Positions 15,582 to 25,387 are shown, counted from the first letter of the stretch. The stretch: 64,000 nucleotides of DNA from Falsiroseomonas sp051433195 (GCF_051433195.1 NZ_JBHMFT010000002.1:369918-433917), one strand, 5' to 3'. Translations and numbers: made by a program. The notes: generated from the letters alone by a model not told the origin.

Positions 15582-16465
15582 GGCGCCGGGATCTCCGCCG
15601 CCAGCAGGCTGCCGGACTGGCTTTCGGTGATGACCAGGGTGCGGCCATCCGGCGCGAAGGCGCAGTTGGTCGGCATGCGGCCGAAGCCGGTGCAATCCAC
15701 CCGGTGCGTCGCCACGCCATGCGGGTCCACCACCCAGACCTGGCCATGCCCGGGATTCGCCACGAACAGCCGCCCCGCCGCATCCACCGCCAGGCCATCG
15801 GGGCCCGATGTGCCGGCCGGCACGCGGAAGAACAGGTTCGCCTTCGCCACCACCGCATCCGGCCGCAGCGCGAAGCGCCAGACCTCGCAGGATCGGGTCA
15901 TGGCGACCAGTAGGTGCGTGCCCTCGCGGTTCAGCACCAGGCCGTTCGGGCTCGGGCCGTTGCCGATCAGCTTGTCGAGCCGCCCATCCGGGTGCCGCCG
16001 CCAGACCCGGCCCGTCGGGTCCTGCAAGCCGGTCTGGCCCTGGTCGGTGAACAGGATGCTGCCATCGGGGTGCAGGATCAGGTCGTTGATGCCGCGCAGA
16101 CCCTCGCTGAGGATCGTCTCCAGCAGCGGCGCCATGGCGCCCGTGCGGGGGTCCAGGCTCAGCACGCCGTGGCGGTAATCCGCGACCAGCAGATCCTCCT
16201 CCCGCGCCGCCAGGCCGTTCGGCCAACCCTCATACTCCGCCACCACATGCCAATGGCTGCCGGAGACCTGGAAGATGCGGCCATGCGGGATGTCGGTGCA
16301 GAACAGGTTGCCGCCGCCGTCGAAGCAGGGGCCTTCCAGGAAGCTGTCCACCGCGGCGCCAGCGCGGTTCGCCTCCGCCCAGGCGCTGGGCCGCATCCGG
16401 CGCAGCGCCTCCGGCAGGCGAGAGAGCAGGGTGGGGGCGATGACGGCCGGCGCGGTGTTCCACAT
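15578..16465 (-). CDS. SMP-30/gluconolactonase/LRE-family protein
   Basis: A 295-residue six-bladed beta-propeller, likely a metal-dependent lactonase. Family blocks include FLEGPCFDGGGNLFCTDIPHGRI with the metal-binding Glu, GINDLILHPDGSILFTDQG with the metal-binding Asn, and a late SGPDGLAVDAAGRLFVANPG with the metal-binding Asp. It may open a sugar or other lactone ring to give an acid. ATG at 16465 is reported; a GTG two codons upstream (16471) is an alternative, and neither has a clear ribosome binding site. It heads the minus-strand set running towards the CoA-transferase. Confidence 0.86.
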   Translation of the reverse strand: MWNTAPAVIAPTLLSRLPEALRRMRPSAWAEANRAGAAVDSFLEGPCFDGGGNLFCTDIPHGRIFQVSGSHWHVVAEYEGWPNGLAAREEDLLVADYRHGVLSLDPRTGAMAPLLETILSEGLRGINDLILHPDGSILFTDQGQTGLQDPTGRVWRRHPDGRLDKLIGNGPSPNGLVLNREGTHLLVAMTRSCEVWRFALRPDAVVAKANLFFRVPAGTSGPDGLAVDAAGRLFVANPGHGQVWVVDPHGVATHRVDCTGFGRMPTNCAFAPDGRTLVITESQSGSLLAAEIPAP

Positions 16466-16522
16466 TTTCACGAGATTGCCCGGCCCTTGCCGCTGCGGCT
16501 AGGCAGGGCCAATCTGCCGCGC

Positions 16523-17893
16523 ATGGGAAGAACGCTGTTTCAGAAGATCTGGGACCGGCATGTCGTGCAGGCGCGCGACGATGGCCTGGCGCTGCTGTAT
16601 GTCGACCGCCACTATTTCCACGAGGGCAGTTTCCACGCCTTCAACATCCTGCGCGCGCGCGGCCTGAAGGTGCGCCGGCCGGACCTCAGCTTCGGCTTCG
16701 GCGACCACTACGCGCCCACCACTGGCCGCAGCACCGAGGCCATCGCCGATCCCGAGATTCGCGGCATCATCGAGACCTTCGAGCAGAATGCCCGCGCGCA
16801 TGGCATCCGCGCCTTCGAACTGGCGGACCCGGACCAGGGCATCGTGCATGTCGCCGGGCCGGAACAGGGGCTGACCCTGCCGGGCATGACGGTGGTGTGC
16901 GGCGACAGCCACACCTCCACCCATGGCGCGCTCGGCGCCCTGGCCTTCGGCATCGGCGCCTCCGAGGTCGCGCATGTGCTGGCGACGCAGACCATCTGGC
17001 AGTCGGCGCCGAAGCAGATCCGCTGCAACTTCGAGGGCACCCTGCCCGCCGGCAGCACGTCGAAGGACATGGCGCTGGCATTGATCGCCCGCATCGGCAC
17101 CGGCGGCGGGCTGGGTGGGGCGATCGAATTCGCCGGTGCCGCGGTGCGGAGGCTGTCCATCGAATCACGCCTGACGCTCTGCAACATGGCGATCGAGGCC
17201 GGCGCCCGCACCGGCATGGTGGCCCCCGACGCCACCACCGCCGCCTGGCTTGCCGGCCGCCCCTTCGCCCCGCCGCGGCCGAACCCGGCCTGGGACGCAC
17301 TGTTCAGCGACGAGGATGCCGCCTTCGACGCGGAGGTGACGCTGGACGCCGGCGCCATCGCGCCCATGGCCACCTGGGGCACCAGCCCGGAGGAAGCCGT
17401 GCCCCTCTCCGGCCGCGTGCCCCGCCTGGAGGAGGCACCGGACGAGGCCCGGAAGAAGGCCTGGGCGCGCAGCCTGGACTACATGGGCCTGCAGGGTGGG
17501 GAGGCGATGGAGCAGGTGAAGCTGGACCGCGTCTTCCTCGGCTCCTGCACCAACGCAAGGCTGGACGACCTGCGCGAAGCCGCCGCCGTGCTGCGCGGCC
17601 GCCACATCGCCGTGCCCATGCTGGTCTCGCCCGGCTCCTCCCGCGTCAAGCGCGCGGCGGAGGCGGAGGGGCTGGACCGCATCTTCCGGGAGGCCGGGGC
17701 GCGGTGGGAGGAAAGCTCCTGCGCGCTGTGCGTCTCCATGCATGGCGAGACGGTGGGGGAGGGGGAGCGCTGCGCCTCCACCTCCAACCGTAACTTCGCC
17801 GGTCGCCAGGGACGGGGGGCGCGGACGCACCTGGTCTCGCCCGCCTCCGCCGCGGCCTCCGCGCTGACGGGCCGGCTGGTGGCAGCATCCTGA
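16523..17893 (+). CDS. leuC: 3-isopropylmalate dehydratase large subunit LeuC
   Basis: The large subunit of isopropylmalate isomerase, which converts 2-isopropylmalate to 3-isopropylmalate in leucine synthesis; 456 residues, close to the normal 465-470. The aconitase-fold motifs are clear: TVVCGDSHTSTHGALGALAF, then EVAHVLATQT. The three [4Fe-4S] cysteines are visible, one in LGSCTNARLDD and two in SSCALCVS. ATG 16523 gives the standard N-terminus MGRTLFQKIWDRHVV. The stop overlaps the leuD start by one base. leuB is not in the window. A paralogous hydro-lyase role cannot be fully excluded. Confidence 0.92.
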   Translation: MGRTLFQKIWDRHVVQARDDGLALLYVDRHYFHEGSFHAFNILRARGLKVRRPDLSFGFGDHYAPTTGRSTEAIADPEIRGIIETFEQNARAHGIRAFELADPDQGIVHVAGPEQGLTLPGMTVVCGDSHTSTHGALGALAFGIGASEVAHVLATQTIWQSAPKQIRCNFEGTLPAGSTSKDMALALIARIGTGGGLGGAIEFAGAAVRRLSIESRLTLCNMAIEAGARTGMVAPDATTAAWLAGRPFAPPRPNPAWDALFSDEDAAFDAEVTLDAGAIAPMATWGTSPEEAVPLSGRVPRLEEAPDEARKKAWARSLDYMGLQGGEAMEQVKLDRVFLGSCTNARLDDLREAAAVLRGRHIAVPMLVSPGSSRVKRAAEAEGLDRIFREAGARWEESSCALCVSMHGETVGEGERCASTSNRNFAGRQGRGARTHLVSPASAAASALTGRLVAAS

Positions 17894-18489
17894 TGGAGCC
17901 GTTCCGCACGCTGACGGCCATCGCCGCGCCGCTCGACCTGGCGAATGTCGACACCGACCAGATCATGCCGGCGCGCTTCATGCGGCGGCCGCGCGACGAG
18001 CGCTACGTGGCCTACGGCTTCCACGACCTGCGCTTCGAGCCGGACGGCGTGACGCGGAAGGATTTCATCCTGAACCGCGCGCCCTTCGACCAGGCCGGCA
18101 TCCTGGTGGCCGGGCGCAATTTCGGCGTCGGCTCGTCGCGGGAGGCGGCGGTGTATGCGCTGCTCGCCATGGGCATCCGCAGCGTCGTCGCCGAGTCCTT
18201 CGGCGACATCTTCTTCTCCAACGCCCTGAAGAACGGCCTGGTGCCGGTTCGGCTGCCGGAGACCACCGTCGCCGGCCTGCGCAGCACCCTCGTGGCGCAT
18301 CCCGGCACCACACTTTCCGTTGATCTGGAGACTCAGATACTGACCGCACCGGGTGGTGCGGCGCATCAATTCGTCATTCCCGGGTTCGCGCGCGATTGCC
18401 TTCTTCGCGGGCTGGATGAAATCGGTCTGACATTGACGTTGGAAGCCGAGATAGCGGCCTACGAAGCCCAGCACGCCCCAAGTCTGTAA
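17893..18489 (+). CDS. leuD: 3-isopropylmalate dehydratase small subunit LeuD
   Basis: The small subunit that completes the isopropylmalate isomerase active site; 198 residues, the usual LeuD length. Conserved blocks are LDLANVDTDQIMPARFM and AGRNFGVGSSREAAVYAL, the latter holding the substrate-contacting GSSRE loop, followed by AESFGDIFFSNALKNGL. It begins with an ATG sharing one base with the leuC stop (TGATG), so the two subunits are made in a coupled way. Confidence 0.93.
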   Translation: MEPFRTLTAIAAPLDLANVDTDQIMPARFMRRPRDERYVAYGFHDLRFEPDGVTRKDFILNRAPFDQAGILVAGRNFGVGSSREAAVYALLAMGIRSVVAESFGDIFFSNALKNGLVPVRLPETTVAGLRSTLVAHPGTTLSVDLETQILTAPGGAAHQFVIPGFARDCLLRGLDEIGLTLTLEAEIAAYEAQHAPSL

Positions 18490-18556
18490 CACTCAGGAAA
18501 CTTGACGCGGCAAGTCGGCATAGGTTTGGCTGCCTCCAAATCTTGGATGCCTTCCC

Positions 18557-19759
18557 ATGCTGTCTCGGGTCCCGGCCGCGCTTCGTGCGGCCATTTGCGG
18601 TTGTATGGCCTTGGTCATGGCGCCACCGGCGCAGGCGCAGTTCGGCCCGCAGGGGCCGCCCGCCGTCGGCGTGCTGTCGGTGGAACGCCGGCCGGTGACG
18701 GAACGCACTGAATTCGTCGGGCGGGTGGAAGCGCAGGACCGCGTGGACCTGCGCGCCCGCGTCACCGGCTTCCTGCAGGAACGCCCGTTCCGGGAGGGCC
18801 AGGAGGTGACCGAGGGCCAGGTGCTGTTCCGCCTGGAACGCGCGCCCTTCGAGGCCGAGGTCGCCCGCGCCCGCGCCACCGTCGCCTCCGCCGAGGCGGA
18901 ATTGCAGAACGCCAACAGCGCCCTCGCCCGCGCGCGCGACTTGGTGCGCAGCCAGGCCGGCACGCAGGTGCGGGTGGAGGAAGCCACGGCGGCGCAGCGC
19001 ACCGCGCAGGCCAACCTGCTCGGCGCCCAGGCGCAGCTTCGCGTGGCGGAGATCAGCCTCGGCTATACCGAGATCACGGCGCCCTTCGCCGGCAAGGTCG
19101 GCCGTTCCACCTTCTCCGTCGGCGCCGTGGTCGGCCCGACCAGCGAGAAGCTGGCGACCGTGGTCAGCCAGGACCCGATGCGCGTGTCCTTCCCCGTGAA
19201 CCTGCGCACCGGCAGCGAGTTGCGCGACCGCTACGCGACCCGCGGCGGCGCCGATGCCACCCGCGTGCGCATCCGGCTGGTGACGGGCGAGCTTTACGGC
19301 CAGACCGGCCGCATCGACTTCATCGACCCGCAGGTGGACCGCAACACCGACACGGTCCTGGTCCGCGCGCTGATCCCGAACCCGCCGCGCGCCACCAACG
19401 GTGCCGGCAACAGCGATGGCAGCATCGACCGCGAATTGATCGACGGCATGTTCGTCAACGTCTTCGTCGAGGGCGCCGAGCCGGTGCAGGCCGTGGTGAT
19501 CCCGCGCAGTGCCGTGCTGCAGGACCAGCAGGGTAACTACGTCTGGGTGCTCGACGCCGAGAACAGGCCGCAGCGCCGCCCGCTGACGCTGGGCCGCAGC
19601 ATCGAGGACCAGGTGGTGGTGGAGACCGGGCTCGAGACCGGGGAGACCGTGGTGGTGGAGGGCGTGCAGCGCGTCCGCCCCGGCCAGGCAGTGCAGCCCG
19701 GCCCGGCCACCGCACCCATGCGCGCCCCCGCGGGTGCCGCGGCCGGCCGGCAGGGCTGA
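18557..19759 (+). CDS. RND efflux periplasmic adaptor (membrane fusion protein)
   Basis: A 400-residue periplasmic adaptor of the AcrA/MexA type that links an inner-membrane RND pump to an outer-membrane channel. After a signal peptide ending in PPAQAQ come the lipoyl half-motif (GRVEAQDRVDLRARVTGFL), a coiled-coil hairpin (about residues 95-150, rich in A, E, R), the second lipoyl half (YTEITAPFAGKVGRS) and the beta-barrel domain. No lipobox cysteine is seen at the cleavage site. The permease begins 6 bp later. No outer-membrane factor gene is in the window. Confidence 0.92.
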   Translation: MLSRVPAALRAAICGCMALVMAPPAQAQFGPQGPPAVGVLSVERRPVTERTEFVGRVEAQDRVDLRARVTGFLQERPFREGQEVTEGQVLFRLERAPFEAEVARARATVASAEAELQNANSALARARDLVRSQAGTQVRVEEATAAQRTAQANLLGAQAQLRVAEISLGYTEITAPFAGKVGRSTFSVGAVVGPTSEKLATVVSQDPMRVSFPVNLRTGSELRDRYATRGGADATRVRIRLVTGELYGQTGRIDFIDPQVDRNTDTVLVRALIPNPPRATNGAGNSDGSIDRELIDGMFVNVFVEGAEPVQAVVIPRSAVLQDQQGNYVWVLDAENRPQRRPLTLGRSIEDQVVVETGLETGETVVVEGVQRVRPGQAVQPGPATAPMRAPAGAAAGRQG

Positions 19760-19765
19760 CCGCGC

Positions 19766-22700
19766 ATGATCTCCGCCGTCTTCGTCGATCGCCCGCGGCT
19801 GGCGATCGTGCTCTCCATCCTGCTGACGCTGGCCGGCGGCCTGGCGATGCTGCGCATTCCCGTGGCGCAGTTCCCGGACATCGTGCCGCCGCAGGTTTCC
19901 GTCACCACCAGCTATGGCGGCGCCTCCGCCGCCGTGGTCGAATCGACCGTGGCGCAGGTGATCGAAAGCGCCGTCAACGGCGTGGAAGGCATGATCTACA
20001 TGTCCTCCAACAGCGCCAATGACGGCAGCTACAACCTGTCCGTCTCCTTCGCGCTCGGCACCAACCCGGACATCGCCACCGTCAACGTCAACAACCGCGT
20101 GCAATCCGCACTCGCGCGACTGCCGCAGGAGGTGCAGCGCGCCGGCGTGACGGTGCGCAAGCAATCCTCCGCCGTGCTGCAGTTCATCGCCGTGACCTCG
20201 ACCAACCCCGAGCACGACGCGCTGTTCATCTCCAACTATGTCACCATCAACATGCTGGACCGGCTGGCGCGCACGCCCGGCATCGGCCAGGCGCAGATTT
20301 TTGGCGCGCGCGACTATTCCATGCGAATCTGGTTCGAGCTGGACCGGCTGATCAGCCTGAACCTGACCCCCGCCGACGTCATCGCCGCCATCCAGTCGCA
20401 GAACGTGCAGGCGGCGGTGGGCCGCATCGGCGCGCAGCCGATCTCGGACGACCAGCAGTACCAGATCAACATCCAGACCCAGGGTCGCCTGACGACGCCG
20501 GAGGAATTCGGCGACATCGTCATCCGCGCGAACCCCGAAGGCTCCCTCCTGCGGCTGCGCGACGTGGCGCGGGTGGAGCTGGGTGCGGCGCGCATCGACC
20601 AGGAAAGCCGGCTGAACGGCCGCCCGGCGGTGACCATCGCCACCTACCTCTCGCCCGGCGCCAACGCGGTCTCCGCCGCCGCCAACCTGGCCGGCGTGCT
20701 GTCCGACATGTCGCGGCGCTTCCCGGAGGGGATGCAGACCCAGGTGTTCTACGACACCTCCACCTTCGTCGTGGACACCATCTACGAGGTCATCGTCACC
20801 CTGATCGAGGCCTTCATCCTGGTGGTGGTGGTGGTGCTGCTGTTCCTCGGCAGCTTCCGGGCCACGATCATCCCGGTGATCGCCGTGCCGGTCAGCCTGA
20901 TCGGCACCTTCGCCGCGCTGCTGCTGCTGGGCTTCTCCGCCAACACAGTCACGCTTCTCGCCATGGTGCTCGCCATCGGCATCGTCGTCGACGACGCCAT
21001 CGTGGTGGTGGAAAACGTCGAGCGGGTGATGTCGGAAGAACCGCACCTGACGCCGGCCGAGGCGACCAAGAAGGCGATGCGGGAAATCACCGCGCCGATC
21101 ATCGCCATCACCCTGGTGCTGCTGTCCGTCTTCGTGCCGGTCGGCTTCATCCCGGGCCTGTCGGGCGTGCTGTTCAGCCAGTTCGCGGTGACCGTCTCGG
21201 TCGCGATGATCATCTCGGCGTTCAACGCGCTGACCCTGTCCCCCGCGCTCTGCGCCATGTTCCTGCGGCCGCATCCACCCGGCCACGGGCCGCGGAAGGG
21301 CATCCTGGCGCGGGTGATGCGCGCCATCGACTGGGTGCGCGACCGCTACGGCAACATCGTCGCCCGCCTGGTGCGGTTTTCCATCCTGTCGCTGCTGCTG
21401 GTCGCGGTCTCCGCCGGCGGCATCCTGTTCCTGGCGAACCGCACGCCGCAGGGCTTCCTGCCGGCCGAGGACCAGGGCGCCTTCTTCGTGCAGATGCAGT
21501 TGCCGGCCGGCGCCAGCCTGTCCCGCACCCGCGCCGCGGTGGAACAGGCGGAGGCGATCATCGCCCCGGTGCCCGGCGTGGACCGCGTTCTGGCCATCGT
21601 CGGCTTCAGCCTGATCGATGGCGGCTCGCAGTCCAACGCCGCCTTCATCGTGGTGCGGATGAAGCCGTTCGAGGACCGGACGACGGTGCAGGAAAGCGTG
21701 TTCTCCGCCATCGGCACGGTGTTCGGCGCGACGCAGCAGATCCGGGCCGCCAACACCTTCGCCTTCAACATCCCGCCGATCATCGGATTGGGCACCGGCG
21801 GCGGCTTCGAGTACCAGATGCAGAACCTGGAAGGTCGCCCGCCGGAGGAAATGGCGAGCGCCATGCAGGGCCTGGCGGCGGCGGCGAACCAGGATCCGCG
21901 GCTGACGGCGGTGTTCTCCACATTCACCGCCAACACGCCGTCGCTGTTCCTCGATGTGGACCGCGACAAGGCGCAGGCGCTGGGCATCCGCATCAGCGAC
22001 ATCTTCAACGCGCTGCAGACCACGCTGGGCGGCTTCTACGTCAACGACTTCAACATCTACGGCCGGTCCTGGCAGGTGAACATCCAGGGCGAGGCGACGG
22101 ACCGCGACGACATTCCCGACCTGTGGCGCATCCATGTGCGCAACAGTGCCGGGGAGATGGTGCCGCTGCGCTCCGTCGCCGATGTGCGCATCGTGCTCGG
22201 CCCGCAGACCATCAACCGCTACAACAACGTGCGTTCGGTGCGCATCGGCGGCTCGCCCGCCCCGGGCGTTTCCTCGGGCGATGCGCTGGCGGCGATGGAG
22301 GCGTTGTCGGACACCGCGCTGCCGCAGGGCTACGGCTATGAATGGACCGGCACCGCGTTCCAGGAAAAGCAGGCGAGCGGCCAGACCGGCATCATCATGG
22401 CGCTGGCGCTGCTGTTCGCTTATTTGTTCCTGGTTGCGCTGTACGAAAGCTGGGTGATCCCGATCCCGGTGCTGCTGTCGATCTCGGTCGGCGCGCTGGG
22501 ATCCTTCGCGGCGATCAGCCTCGCGGGCATGTCGCTCGATGTCTATGCCCAGGTCGGGCTGGTGGTGCTGATCGCGCTGGCCGCCAAGAACGGCATCCTG
22601 ATCGTCGAATTCGCCAAGGAGAAGCGGGAAGCCGGGCTGCCGATCCGGGAGGCGGCGATCATGGGCGCGCGGCTGCGCTTCCGCGCCGTCATCATGACCT

Positions 22701-22930
22701 CCTTCGCCTTCATCCTGGGGCTGGTGCCGCTGGTGATCGCCTCCGGCGCCGCCAGTGCCTCCCGCCGCGCCGTCGGCACGCCGGTGTTCGGCGGGATGAT
22801 TGCGGCCTCCCTGGTCGGCATCTTCATCATCCCGATGCTGTATGTCGTGTTCCAGACGATGCGGGAGGGGGTGAAGGCCCGCTTCGGCCGCAAGGCGGTG
22901 GCGCCGCCACCGCCGGCGGCGGCCGAGTAG
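19766..22930 (+). CDS. RND multidrug efflux permease (HAE-1 family, AcrB-like)
   Basis: A 1054-residue inner-membrane proton-driven pump. The N-terminus MISAVFVDRPRLAIVLSILL is the classic first helix of the family. It has twelve predicted helices and two large periplasmic loops. The first repeat carries FVVDTIYEVIVTLIEAFILVV and VLAIGIVVDDAIVVVENVER, whose paired Asp residues in the fourth helix form the proton relay; GLVVLIALAAKNGILIVEF contains the conserved Lys of the tenth helix. Length matches AcrB/MexB. It forms a two-gene operon with the adaptor. Substrates are unknown. Confidence 0.94.
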   Translation: MISAVFVDRPRLAIVLSILLTLAGGLAMLRIPVAQFPDIVPPQVSVTTSYGGASAAVVESTVAQVIESAVNGVEGMIYMSSNSANDGSYNLSVSFALGTNPDIATVNVNNRVQSALARLPQEVQRAGVTVRKQSSAVLQFIAVTSTNPEHDALFISNYVTINMLDRLARTPGIGQAQIFGARDYSMRIWFELDRLISLNLTPADVIAAIQSQNVQAAVGRIGAQPISDDQQYQINIQTQGRLTTPEEFGDIVIRANPEGSLLRLRDVARVELGAARIDQESRLNGRPAVTIATYLSPGANAVSAAANLAGVLSDMSRRFPEGMQTQVFYDTSTFVVDTIYEVIVTLIEAFILVVVVVLLFLGSFRATIIPVIAVPVSLIGTFAALLLLGFSANTVTLLAMVLAIGIVVDDAIVVVENVERVMSEEPHLTPAEATKKAMREITAPIIAITLVLLSVFVPVGFIPGLSGVLFSQFAVTVSVAMIISAFNALTLSPALCAMFLRPHPPGHGPRKGILARVMRAIDWVRDRYGNIVARLVRFSILSLLLVAVSAGGILFLANRTPQGFLPAEDQGAFFVQMQLPAGASLSRTRAAVEQAEAIIAPVPGVDRVLAIVGFSLIDGGSQSNAAFIVVRMKPFEDRTTVQESVFSAIGTVFGATQQIRAANTFAFNIPPIIGLGTGGGFEYQMQNLEGRPPEEMASAMQGLAAAANQDPRLTAVFSTFTANTPSLFLDVDRDKAQALGIRISDIFNALQTTLGGFYVNDFNIYGRSWQVNIQGEATDRDDIPDLWRIHVRNSAGEMVPLRSVADVRIVLGPQTINRYNNVRSVRIGGSPAPGVSSGDALAAMEALSDTALPQGYGYEWTGTAFQEKQASGQTGIIMALALLFAYLFLVALYESWVIPIPVLLSISVGALGSFAAISLAGMSLDVYAQVGLVVLIALAAKNGILIVEFAKEKREAGLPIREAAIMGARLRFRAVIMTSFAFILGLVPLVIASGAASASRRAVGTPVFGGMIAASLVGIFIIPMLYVVFQTMREGVKARFGRKAVAPPPPAAAE

Positions 22931-23008
22931 GGCTTTGTCCCGAACCCCCCTTCACGCGGGGCGGTTCGGCAGCAGATACTAGGCCAAACCAGTGGAGGGT
23001 CTGACGCC

Positions 23009-25336
23009 ATGGCGAAGTTCGGAGTGAGCCAATCGGTGCGGCGGGTCGAGGACCCCCGCCTGCTGACCGGCCGGGGCCAGTACACGGACGACATTGCGAT
23101 GCCGGGCCAGGCCTACGGCATCGTGCTGCGCAGCCCGCAGGCGCATGCCCGCATCGCCAGCCTGGACACCAGCGCCGCCAAGGCCGTGCCCGGCGTGCTG
23201 GCCGTGGTCACCGCCGCGGACCTGAAGGCCGCCGGCATCGGCGACCTGCCCTGCCTGATCCCGCTGAAGAACCGCGATGGCTCGCCCCGCGCCAACACCC
23301 CCCGCCCGGCGCTGGCCGATGGGGTGGTGCGCCATGTCGGCGACCCGGTCGCCTTCATCGTCGCCGAGACCGCCCAGGCCGCCCGCGACGGCGCCGAGGC
23401 GGTGATGGTGGACTACGAGGAACTGCCGGCCGTCACCGACCTGGCCGTGGCCTTCCAGCCGGGCCAGCCGCTGGTCTGGCCGGATACCGCCAACAACATC
23501 TGCTTCGACTGGGAAGCCGGCGACAAGGCGAAGGCAGACGCCGCCTTCGCCCGTGCCGCCCATGTCACCCGCCTGACCGTGGTGAACAACCGCGTCGTCG
23601 TGAACAGCATGGAAGCCCGCGCCGCCGTCGCCGGCTGGGTCGGCGGCAAGCTGACGCTGCACACCAACACCCAGGGCTCCTGGCTGCTGAAGGGCCTGCT
23701 GGCCGACCCGATCTTCAAGATCGCGCCCGAGGATGTCCGCGTGGTGACGCCGGATGTCGGCGGCGGCTTCGGCATGAAGCTGTTCCTGTACCCGGAACAC
23801 GTGCTGGTGTGCTTCGCCGCCCGCCAGGTCGGCCGCCCGGTGCGCTGGGCCAGCGACCGCAGCGAGGCCTTCCTTTCGGATACGCACGGCCGCGACAACA
23901 TCACGCTCGGCGAGCTCGCCACCGATGCGGACGGCAAGTTCCTGGCGCTGCGGACGCGCAACTATGCCGGCATGGGCGCCTATCTCTCGACCTTCGCGCC
24001 CTTCATCCCGACCGGCGCCGGCACCAAGGTCCTGGCCAGCGTCTATGGGTTCGAGGCGATCCACGCCAACGTCATCGGCGTGCTGACCAACACCGTGCCC
24101 GTCGATGCCTATCGCGGCGCCGGCCGGCCCGAGAGCAACTACCTGGTCGAACGCCTGATCGACGCCGCCGCGCGGGAGTTGAAGATCGACCGCATCGAGC
24201 TGCGCCGCCGCAACATGGTCAGCAAGACGGCGATGCCCTTCACCACCGCCATGGGCCAGCGCTACGACAGCGGCGACTTCTCCCAGCTCATGGACGCAGC
24301 CCTGGCGAAGATCGACTGGGACGGCTTCCCCACCCGCCGCGCCGAGGCCGCGCGCCGCGGCAAGCAGCGTGGCATCGGCCTGGCCTACTACCTGGAGGCC
24401 ACCGGCGGCGCGGCGACGGAGAACGCCAAGGTCGTCTTCGCCGATGACGGTTTCGTCGATGTCTATGTCGGCACCCAATCCACCGGCCAGGGCCACGAGA
24501 CTGCCTATTCCATGATGACCAGCCATGAGCTGGGCATCCCCATCGAGAAGATCCGCGTGAAGCAGGGCGACAGCGAAACCCTGCCCTCCGGCGGCGGCAC
24601 CGGCGGCGCGCGCAGCCTGTATTCCGAAGGCCAGGCCATCCTGGTGACCACCGCCAGCGTCATCGAGAAGGGCAAGCAGGCCGCAGCCGAGCAGCTCGAG
24701 ACCTCCGCCGCGGACATCGAGTTCGTCCCGGCGGCCGGGCGCTTCGAGGTGGCCGGCACGGACCGCGGCGTCGGCATCCTGGAACTTGCCGCGGAACAGC
24801 GCCGCCGCGTCGCCTCCGGCGCCTCCGCCATCCTGCTGGACACGATGGAGACGGCGAACATCGAGTTCCACACCTTCCCCAATGGCTGCCACGTGGCGGA
24901 GGTCGAGGTCGACCCCGAGACCGGCATCGTCACCGTGCCGCGCTACATCGTGGTGGACGATGTCGGCCACGCGCTGAACCCGCTGATCGTGCGCGGCCAG
25001 GTGCATGGCGGCGTGGCGCAGGGCATCGGCCAGGCACTGCATGAGCGCACCGCCTATGACAACGGCTCCGGCCAGCTGCTGTCCGCGTCCTTCATGGACT
25101 ACTGCCTGCCGCGCGCCGAGGACCTGCCGGACATCGACGTCGACCTGATCGAGGTGACCTGCGAGACCAACCCGATGGGCGTGAAGGGCGCCGGCGAGGC
25201 CGGGGCCGTGGGCTCCCCGCCCGCCGCGATCAACGCGCTGGTCGATGCGCTGTCGGGTGCGGGCGTGACGCATATCGACATGCCGGCGACGCCGGAGATC
25301 GTCTGGAAGGCGCTCGCCACCGCCAAGGCGGCCTGA
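23009..25336 (+). CDS. Xanthine dehydrogenase-family molybdopterin-binding subunit
   Basis: A 775-residue large subunit of the molybdenum hydroxylase family (CoxL/aldehyde oxidase-like). The N-terminal a/b hammerhead domain starts RRVEDPRLLTGRGQYTDD. Molybdopterin-contacting motifs follow: PDVGGGFGMK, VDAYRGAGRPESNYL, GTQSTGQGHETAYS and, near the C-terminus, NPMGVKGAGEAGAVGSPPA with the catalytic Glu in GAGE. The carbon-monoxide dehydrogenase loop (AYRCSFR) is absent, so it is not a true CO dehydrogenase. The usual FAD and 2Fe-2S partner genes are not adjacent. Substrate is unknown. Confidence 0.9.
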   Translation: MAKFGVSQSVRRVEDPRLLTGRGQYTDDIAMPGQAYGIVLRSPQAHARIASLDTSAAKAVPGVLAVVTAADLKAAGIGDLPCLIPLKNRDGSPRANTPRPALADGVVRHVGDPVAFIVAETAQAARDGAEAVMVDYEELPAVTDLAVAFQPGQPLVWPDTANNICFDWEAGDKAKADAAFARAAHVTRLTVVNNRVVVNSMEARAAVAGWVGGKLTLHTNTQGSWLLKGLLADPIFKIAPEDVRVVTPDVGGGFGMKLFLYPEHVLVCFAARQVGRPVRWASDRSEAFLSDTHGRDNITLGELATDADGKFLALRTRNYAGMGAYLSTFAPFIPTGAGTKVLASVYGFEAIHANVIGVLTNTVPVDAYRGAGRPESNYLVERLIDAAARELKIDRIELRRRNMVSKTAMPFTTAMGQRYDSGDFSQLMDAALAKIDWDGFPTRRAEAARRGKQRGIGLAYYLEATGGAATENAKVVFADDGFVDVYVGTQSTGQGHETAYSMMTSHELGIPIEKIRVKQGDSETLPSGGGTGGARSLYSEGQAILVTTASVIEKGKQAAAEQLETSAADIEFVPAAGRFEVAGTDRGVGILELAAEQRRRVASGASAILLDTMETANIEFHTFPNGCHVAEVEVDPETGIVTVPRYIVVDDVGHALNPLIVRGQVHGGVAQGIGQALHERTAYDNGSGQLLSASFMDYCLPRAEDLPDIDVDLIEVTCETNPMGVKGAGEAGAVGSPPAAINALVDALSGAGVTHIDMPATPEIVWKALATAKAA

Positions 25337-25344
25337 CCGAGAGG

Positions 25345-25387
25345 CCCTCTCCCCCTGCTCGAGGGGAGAGGGTGGGGTGAGGGGGCA
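25345..25387. repeat. Second copy of the GGGGAGAGGG inverted-repeat element
   Basis: CCCTCTCCCC (25345-25354) and GGGGAGAGGG (25363-25372) form a perfect hairpin followed by TGGGGTGAGGGGGCA, the same architecture and core as the element at 5905. It lies between the convergent ends of the molybdopterin subunit gene and the aminotransferase and may also stop transcription there. Confidence 0.7.

Noticed and set aside
18374..22135. A 1253-codon open frame on the minus strand opposite the RND genes
   Set aside because: It is opposite two well-conserved RND genes, is dominated by H, R, G, D and A as expected from an antisense GC-rich frame, and shows no domain.
23009..25336. Carbon monoxide dehydrogenase large subunit (CoxL form I)
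   Set aside because: The AYRCSFR active-site loop is replaced by AYRGAGRPE, so only a general molybdenum hydroxylase call is justified.
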